The position numbers and the translations under genes are program-made. Of a DNA stretch of 64,000 bases, positions 59,794-64,000 are shown piece after piece. The notes under the pieces are model-generated. The model ran no database searches and was not told where the DNA came from. It worked only from the letters and a program-made list of their open reading frames with translations. Numbering within the stretch: the stretch's first letter is position 1; each line of letters starts with the position of its first letter. Source of the DNA: Arthrobacter sp. ISL-85 (lineage in GTDB: Bacteria > Actinomycetota > Actinomycetes > Actinomycetales > Micrococcaceae); NCBI RefSeq assembly GCF_018613675.1, contig NZ_JAGGPQ010000004.1, forward strand, positions 62,001-126,000, in the 5' to 3' direction.

Positions 59794-61688
59794 CCCACGC
59801 CTGCCGCGCTACGGGTCCCGGCCGCGGCAACCTCCACCGACACGGCTTCCGCGGCGCGATGCAGCGCGTCCACCTTTTTGAGCTCGGCCCTGATGTCCCG
59901 GATGCGGCCCTCCCGTTCCTGGGTATAGGAGTTGGCCGCCTTTTGGGCTGCTGCCACCGAATCCGACAGCGACCGGTGATATTCATCGGCGATCTCGGTG
60001 AAGTGGTCCCGGATGGTCCGCTGAACCAGGCGCAACCTGTCCTTCAACTGCTTTCCCACCTGGAACGTGACATCGTCCAGTTGGCGCCTGACCAATGCTT
60101 TCGCCTCGCCCTGGCGGCGCTTCAGCCGTGTCTCCTTGTCCTCCCGGTAGGCCTTCCGCCCCAGCAGCAGCCCGGCACCGACCGAAAGCGGATTGATCAG
60201 GGCCATCCCGAAAATGCCCGTCAGGAGGCCGAACATCAGGACACCCCCGTAGGATCCGCGCATGCCGATGAGGACTTTCTGGATCGGGTTCACACGGCCG
60301 GGATCCAGGTCCGGCATCTGGTCCACCGGGTCCAGGGCATCACCGGAATCGGACACGTGCAGGAGGGGCAGCGACACCTCGTCGGCGGCGAAGTGTTCGG
60401 CCACCTGTGCCGCCAGCCATTGCGACCGCTCGCTGGTCCAGACGAAGGTATCCGAAACCGCCGCGGCAACGCACTCCTCGAGCCACTGGGAGAATTGTGT
60501 CCAGACCGGTCCGGGATCGCCCTGGTCGATGGCGGTCTCGGCTTCCCGCTGGATCCGGCGGAGGCGGTCGCGGAGGTCATATTCCATGTCGGCTATGAGA
60601 TCGTTAATGCCATCGCTGAGCGTCAGTTGCCAGCGCGCGGACCGCTTCCGCAACTCGTCCGCCTCCGTCTTGGCCTGTTCCAATGCCGTGAGCATCTGCG
60701 GGGTCCCATCGGGATTTTCCAACGCCTCAAGCTCGGACTGCAGGGACAGCCTCAGGTTTTCGGTGACGGAGAGCAGGTCCTGGCTGGCGGAGCGCCGCTG
60801 GATTCGCTGCGCCTTGCCCACGATGTCGTTGCGCAGGTGGGCCACCAGGGCCGGGAAACCCGACTCGGCGTTGAGCTCGGCGTCCTGGAGCCGTGAGGCC
60901 TCAAGGCGGAGGTCAGCGGACAGCGGAAACAGGGGGATGTCCGGTGCCACCTGGTCCAGGTGGACCCTGTCCAGCTCTTCAACGCGCCGCCAGTCCGGGT
61001 AGAGGTCCGTCTTGGAGAGGACCGCGGCAACACTGGGGGTGATCCGCATGGCCTGGCGCAGGAACCGCAGTTCCGGTTCCGTGTATTCCTGGGAGGCGTC
61101 CGAGACCAGCAGCATGGCGTCCGCCGTGGGAAGTGCGGTCAGGGTGGTCAGGGTGTGGGTGGAGCCCATGCCGCCCACGCCCGGCGAGTCGATGATGGTG
61201 AGCCCCCCGGTGAGGATGCGGCGGGGCAGGCAGACCTCAGCGGCCGTGAGGTTCAGGCTGTTTCCCGGGTTGCCCTGTTCGGAGACGAGTACCGGCAGCT
61301 CTGACAGCTCGACGGGCCGGCGCTCCATGCTGCCGTCCCCGCTCTCGCGAGTCCCGGCAAGATTTTCAGCTGCAGGGACCAGGACGGCCGCTGAGGCTGG
61401 TTCGCCGTAGCGGACAATCGTGGGCAACGAGGTGGCAATATCGTCATCCACCGGGCACACGGGAGCGTTCACCAGGGCATTGATCAGCTTGCTCTTCCCC
61501 TGCTTGAACTCCCCCACCACGATGACCCTGATGCTGGGATCCTGCAGCCGGACCAAGGCCTGGTCCAGCCGCCTGCGCAGGTCCGCGCGGTCGCCGCTGC
61601 CCAGCAACTGCAGGCCCTGCTCCACGAGTTTCACCAGCTGCCCGGCCGTCATGGGCCCCGGTTGCCTTGCCGGTCCTGCATCTGCCAC
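59790..61688 (-). CDS. iniA: Dynamin-like GTPase, IniA homologue
   Basis: 632 aa, close to mycobacterial IniA (about 640). G1 GEFKQGKSKLIN (G59-S66), G3 IIDSPGVGGMGSTHTL, G4 LSKTDLYPDW. A long helical stalk follows; near 460-510 lies a hydrophobic loop (YGGVLMFGLLTGIFGMALINPLSVGAGLLLGRKAY) that probably inserts into the membrane, as in bacterial dynamins. It likely remodels the cytoplasmic membrane. Its start is 50 bp after the iniB-like stop; its end overlaps iniC. Confidence 0.82.
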   Translation of the reverse strand: MADAGPARQPGPMTAGQLVKLVEQGLQLLGSGDRADLRRRLDQALVRLQDPSIRVIVVGEFKQGKSKLINALVNAPVCPVDDDIATSLPTIVRYGEPASAAVLVPAAENLAGTRESGDGSMERRPVELSELPVLVSEQGNPGNSLNLTAAEVCLPRRILTGGLTIIDSPGVGGMGSTHTLTTLTALPTADAMLLVSDASQEYTEPELRFLRQAMRITPSVAAVLSKTDLYPDWRRVEELDRVHLDQVAPDIPLFPLSADLRLEASRLQDAELNAESGFPALVAHLRNDIVGKAQRIQRRSASQDLLSVTENLRLSLQSELEALENPDGTPQMLTALEQAKTEADELRKRSARWQLTLSDGINDLIADMEYDLRDRLRRIQREAETAIDQGDPGPVWTQFSQWLEECVAAAVSDTFVWTSERSQWLAAQVAEHFAADEVSLPLLHVSDSGDALDPVDQMPDLDPGRVNPIQKVLIGMRGSYGGVLMFGLLTGIFGMALINPLSVGAGLLLGRKAYREDKETRLKRRQGEAKALVRRQLDDVTFQVGKQLKDRLRLVQRTIRDHFTEIADEYHRSLSDSVAAAQKAANSYTQEREGRIRDIRAELKKVDALHRAAEAVSVEVAAAGTRSAAGVG

Positions 61689-61738
61689 AGCGTGTCCCCC
61701 TGCCCCAGCGCCAAGAATTGCCTCCCCGGAATAGCGTG

Positions 61739-62791
61739 TTACAGCATGGTGGAGTCGTCAACCACCGGATGGTCGATGGTGGTGTGGTTGTCCAGGTCCG
61801 CATCCGCGTGGGTGGAGTTGTCCTCCGTGAAATCCAGCTGGCTGTCCGCAACCACCAGGTTGTCCTCGGCGATGCTGCTGGCCGAGGTGTCCTGGAACGA
61901 GTCCTCCACGTGGACCTCGGCTGCGGTATGGGTGGAGCTGTCCGGGTTGAAGGAGTGGTCCGCCGCTATGGAGTTGTCGGTGGAGTTGTCGGAATTGTCG
62001 TTGAACGAGTCCCGGACGTCGAGGTCCACTTCGGTGCTGAGGGAGTGGTCCGAATAATCCGTGTGGTGGGAATTGTCCGGGCTGTCGTTGAAGGAATCGT
62101 CCACGTCCAGGCCGAGGTCGGTGTTGAAGGAGTCGGAGATGTCCGTCTGCTCATTGGCCATGCTGACGTCGCCGCCTGCATGGATGGAGTTGTCCGTGGA
62201 ACTGTCGGTCGAATGGTCAGTGTTGTAGGAGTCCCTGATGTTGTCCGAGTCCCGGACGCCGGCGTCGTCACCGGCTGCCACGGCCCGGTCGCCGGAGGCC
62301 ACCACGGCATGATTGTCGAACCACTGTTCCACGTCCCCATGCGCCCAGATGTTTTGGTTGACGGACTGGTCAGTGATGGTGTCCCGGTCGTCCAGCATGG
62401 TGGTGTTGGTCGTGTAGGAGAAGTGCTTCACCACGTGGTGGAGCTGTTGTACCGCGTGGGCGTGGTCGTCATGGTCGTAGTTAGCGCCGCCCTGCCCTGC
62501 GGCATGGATGGCTGAGGTGCCTCCGATATAGGCCGCCGGCGCGCTTTGTTGCCCGGCCCAGGCACTGTTGCCGCCCGTGTGGTGCTCCCGGGCGAAGGAG
62601 GAGGCATTGACTGTAATGGGAGCGTAATCGAGGACAACTGGCATAGCGGCGTCAACGTCGGCGGAGCACACGTTAGCCAGGCCGTGTGCCTCAAGTGCCC
62701 TCTCCGGGTCATCCAGGAACTCCTGCATCGCCTCCCGGCTGCCAAAGAGCTGCATCAGGAACTGAACAAGGTCATTTGCGAGTGTTGGCAT
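61739..62791 (-). CDS. iniB: IniB-like N-terminal domain and DxS-repeat protein
   Basis: 350 aa from ATG at 62791, with a GAGGA site upstream; a GTG 15 bp earlier is possible. Residues about 1-55 (TLANDLVQFLMQLFGSREAMQEFLDDPERAL) match the IniB N-terminal domain. From about 150 the chain is Asp/Ser/Asn/His rich with repeating DSFND, DNSTDNS and DHS units (six DSF or DSY-type), likely extended and metal or water binding. No signal peptide. First gene of the iniBAC-like operon. Confidence 0.78.
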   Translation of the reverse strand: MPTLANDLVQFLMQLFGSREAMQEFLDDPERALEAHGLANVCSADVDAAMPVVLDYAPITVNASSFAREHHTGGNSAWAGQQSAPAAYIGGTSAIHAAGQGGANYDHDDHAHAVQQLHHVVKHFSYTTNTTMLDDRDTITDQSVNQNIWAHGDVEQWFDNHAVVASGDRAVAAGDDAGVRDSDNIRDSYNTDHSTDSSTDNSIHAGGDVSMANEQTDISDSFNTDLGLDVDDSFNDSPDNSHHTDYSDHSLSTEVDLDVRDSFNDNSDNSTDNSIAADHSFNPDSSTHTAAEVHVEDSFQDTSASSIAEDNLVVADSQLDFTEDNSTHADADLDNHTTIDHPVVDDSTML

Positions 62792-62833
62792 ATGCTTCGT
62801 CCTCACATCTCTTCTTTAAGTTGTGGATCATCC

Positions 62834-62870
62834 TGTCAACGTGTCCCGTTGCTTCAAACCTAGATTCGCT
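62834..62870 (-). promoter_or_regulatory. Candidate promoter region of iniBAC-like operon
   Basis: On the minus strand TTGACA (62839 down to 62834) lies 43-48 bp from the iniB start; no good -10 is fixed, with TAAAGA the nearest. The 166 bp between LuxR and iniB genes hold the control region. Confidence 0.35.
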
Positions 62871-62957
62871 GCCGGGGACAGGGCATCGGGCGCTTTCCCC
62901 CTACCCGCGGGTGCCGGTCCGGGGCAGCGATGCCTCCGTGCCTAGGGGTATTAGGGG

Positions 62958-64000
62958 TCATTCCTGTTGCCGATTCAGTTGCTGGGAATGTTCCACGCCG
63001 AGCGCCAGCCGCAAACGTGCCAACAGGTCGGAACGGTTTTCCGCTCCCAGCCGGCGCCGGATCCTTGCGATGTGGTGCTCTGCGGTGCGGGGCGAAATGT
63101 AGATGGCCTCGCCGATCTCCCGGTAGGTCTTACCCTCAAGCACCAGCCTGGCCACTTCTTTTTCGCGTTCGCTCAATCCGGAGCCGTCCGATTGGGCGCC
63201 TTTGCCACCGATGTCGGCACCGCTTCCGGCCTGCACCTCCGCTGCTCCGGATGCTCCCCCGGGACTGCCTTGCGGATGAAGGTCCCGCGCGCAGGAGAGC
63301 AGGCGCATCATGTCCCGACGCTCGTCGGCGCGGGCGGCAGCGTGCCCGGCGAGCCGTGCCCCTTCCCAGGGCATTCCCACCGCGCCCAGCAGCCTGGCCG
63401 CATTCTCCACCTCGGCGGTCCGGAAGCGGCCTGCCAGCACCGACACCCAGGCTTTGCCCGCCGTGGCGAGGACTGCGGCAAGCTGGCTGTGGGCAGAGGC
63501 CCGGGCCAGTGCGGTTGCGTGCGGGGCAAGATCGGCGGGGCTTTCGTTCAGCAGCGCAGCCTGGACGGCGGACCAGTGCAGGGGAACAGCCCACAGCGCA
63601 GGACCGCCCAGGCGGCCCAGCAGCTTCCAGGCGTCCTCCAGGTACTGTGCCACACGGCGCGTCTCCCGCAGCCGGGCCGCGGCGATCAGCAGTTCCCCCC
63701 ACGGCAACAGGTTGTAGAGGTCCACCGATGTGTGGAGCATGGCCTCTCGTGCCCGTTCCCATGCCCTGAGCAGCTCCGGCACGTCGCCGTTCCGGCGGGC
63801 AAGCCCCACCTCGAGGGCCGCGCACATGAACTCGTCGCGCGGGACCAGAGGCCAGTGGTTTGCTTTGGCCGCTTCCGTGGCCGCCAGGCGGGCGTCCTCG
63901 AGCTTGTCCTGCATCATTGCCGACCAGGCCTGGAGCAGCAGGAGCCGTGGTTGTGCAGCGTCACCGCCCTGCCCGGCTGCGGCTGCCGCCCTGCAGACGG
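62958..64000 (-). CDS. LuxR family transcriptional regulator, N-terminus outside window
   Basis: At least 347 codons, open to the window edge. The C-terminus is a LuxR HTH: LSEREKEVARLVLEGKTYREIGEAIYISPRTAEHHIARIRRRLG. The rest is helical, TPR-like, rich in Ala and Leu (MQDKLEDARLAATEAAKANHW). The N-terminal part, possibly an ATPase as in large LuxR regulators, is not visible. It lies just upstream of the iniBAC-like operon, on the same strand, so it is the probable regulator, though that is inferred. Confidence 0.85.
   Translation of the reverse strand, partial: VCRAAAAAGQGGDAAQPRLLLLQAWSAMMQDKLEDARLAATEAAKANHWPLVPRDEFMCAALEVGLARRNGDVPELLRAWERAREAMLHTSVDLYNLLPWGELLIAAARLRETRRVAQYLEDAWKLLGRLGGPALWAVPLHWSAVQAALLNESPADLAPHATALARASAHSQLAAVLATAGKAWVSVLAGRFRTAEVENAARLLGAVGMPWEGARLAGHAAARADERRDMMRLLSCARDLHPQGSPGGASGAAEVQAGSGADIGGKGAQSDGSGLSEREKEVARLVLEGKTYREIGEAIYISPRTAEHHIARIRRRLGAENRSDLLARLRLALGVEHSQQLNRQQE

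Overview
The window is GC-rich DNA of a high-GC Gram-positive actinobacterium, most likely Arthrobacter or Pseudarthrobacter. Grounds: overall protein similarity as I recognise it, many GTG starts, an ANTAR regulator, DUF4229/DUF6480/DUF6153-type proteins, a DinB2-type polymerase, an LAXTG-anchored protease and menaquinone genes. It looks chromosomal. I see no rRNA, tRNA, insertion sequence, prophage or CRISPR array.

Layout. 0-5.4 kb: an internally deleted nitrilase-like gene at the left edge, cytochrome c oxidase subunits II and I (ctaC-ctaD), a very long palindrome, and a zinc alcohol dehydrogenase with a conserved partner. 5.4-9.8 kb: a complete ferric-iron ABC importer behind a DtxR/IdeR-type box. 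9.8-11.9 kb: nhaA and a PAS-ANTAR regulator. 12.0-15.6 kb: a copper island with a CsoR-type operator inside the promoter, a leader ORF, a CopB-type ATPase and two small secreted His/Met-rich proteins. 15.7-21.5 kb: LMW tyrosine phosphatase, LCP cell-wall ligase, PhoD, histidine phosphatase and NnrD, with two related folded repeats around phoD. 21.7-31.8 kb: Hsp20, a decayed monooxygenase remnant, oligopeptidase B, an SQR-like flavoprotein, and ackA and pta on either side of a small disordered-protein gene and a candidate small RNA.

32.0-47.7 kb holds a split phenylacetate (paa) catabolic regulon. paaI-paaK-tetR, paaZ with a divergent thioesterase, and a thiolase/enoyl-CoA hydratase/3-hydroxyacyl-CoA dehydrogenase operon each have the same 22-bp operator-like sequence upstream. 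The ring-epoxidase genes paaABCDE are not in the window. Embedded here are a secreted LAXTG serine protease, a GDSL hydrolase, a tyrosine phosphatase and GNAT enzymes.

47.7-58.3 kb: pentapeptide-repeat protein, CsbD, DinB2-like polymerase, dienelactone hydrolase, amino-acid permease, CPBP protease, menB-menE-menA and small membrane proteins. 58.3-64 kb: an operon matching the mycobacterial iniB-iniA-iniC arrangement (IniB-like repeat protein plus two dynamin-like GTPases) with a LuxR-family regulator directly upstream that runs off the right edge.

All identities come from reading motifs, sizes and gene order; no database search was run.
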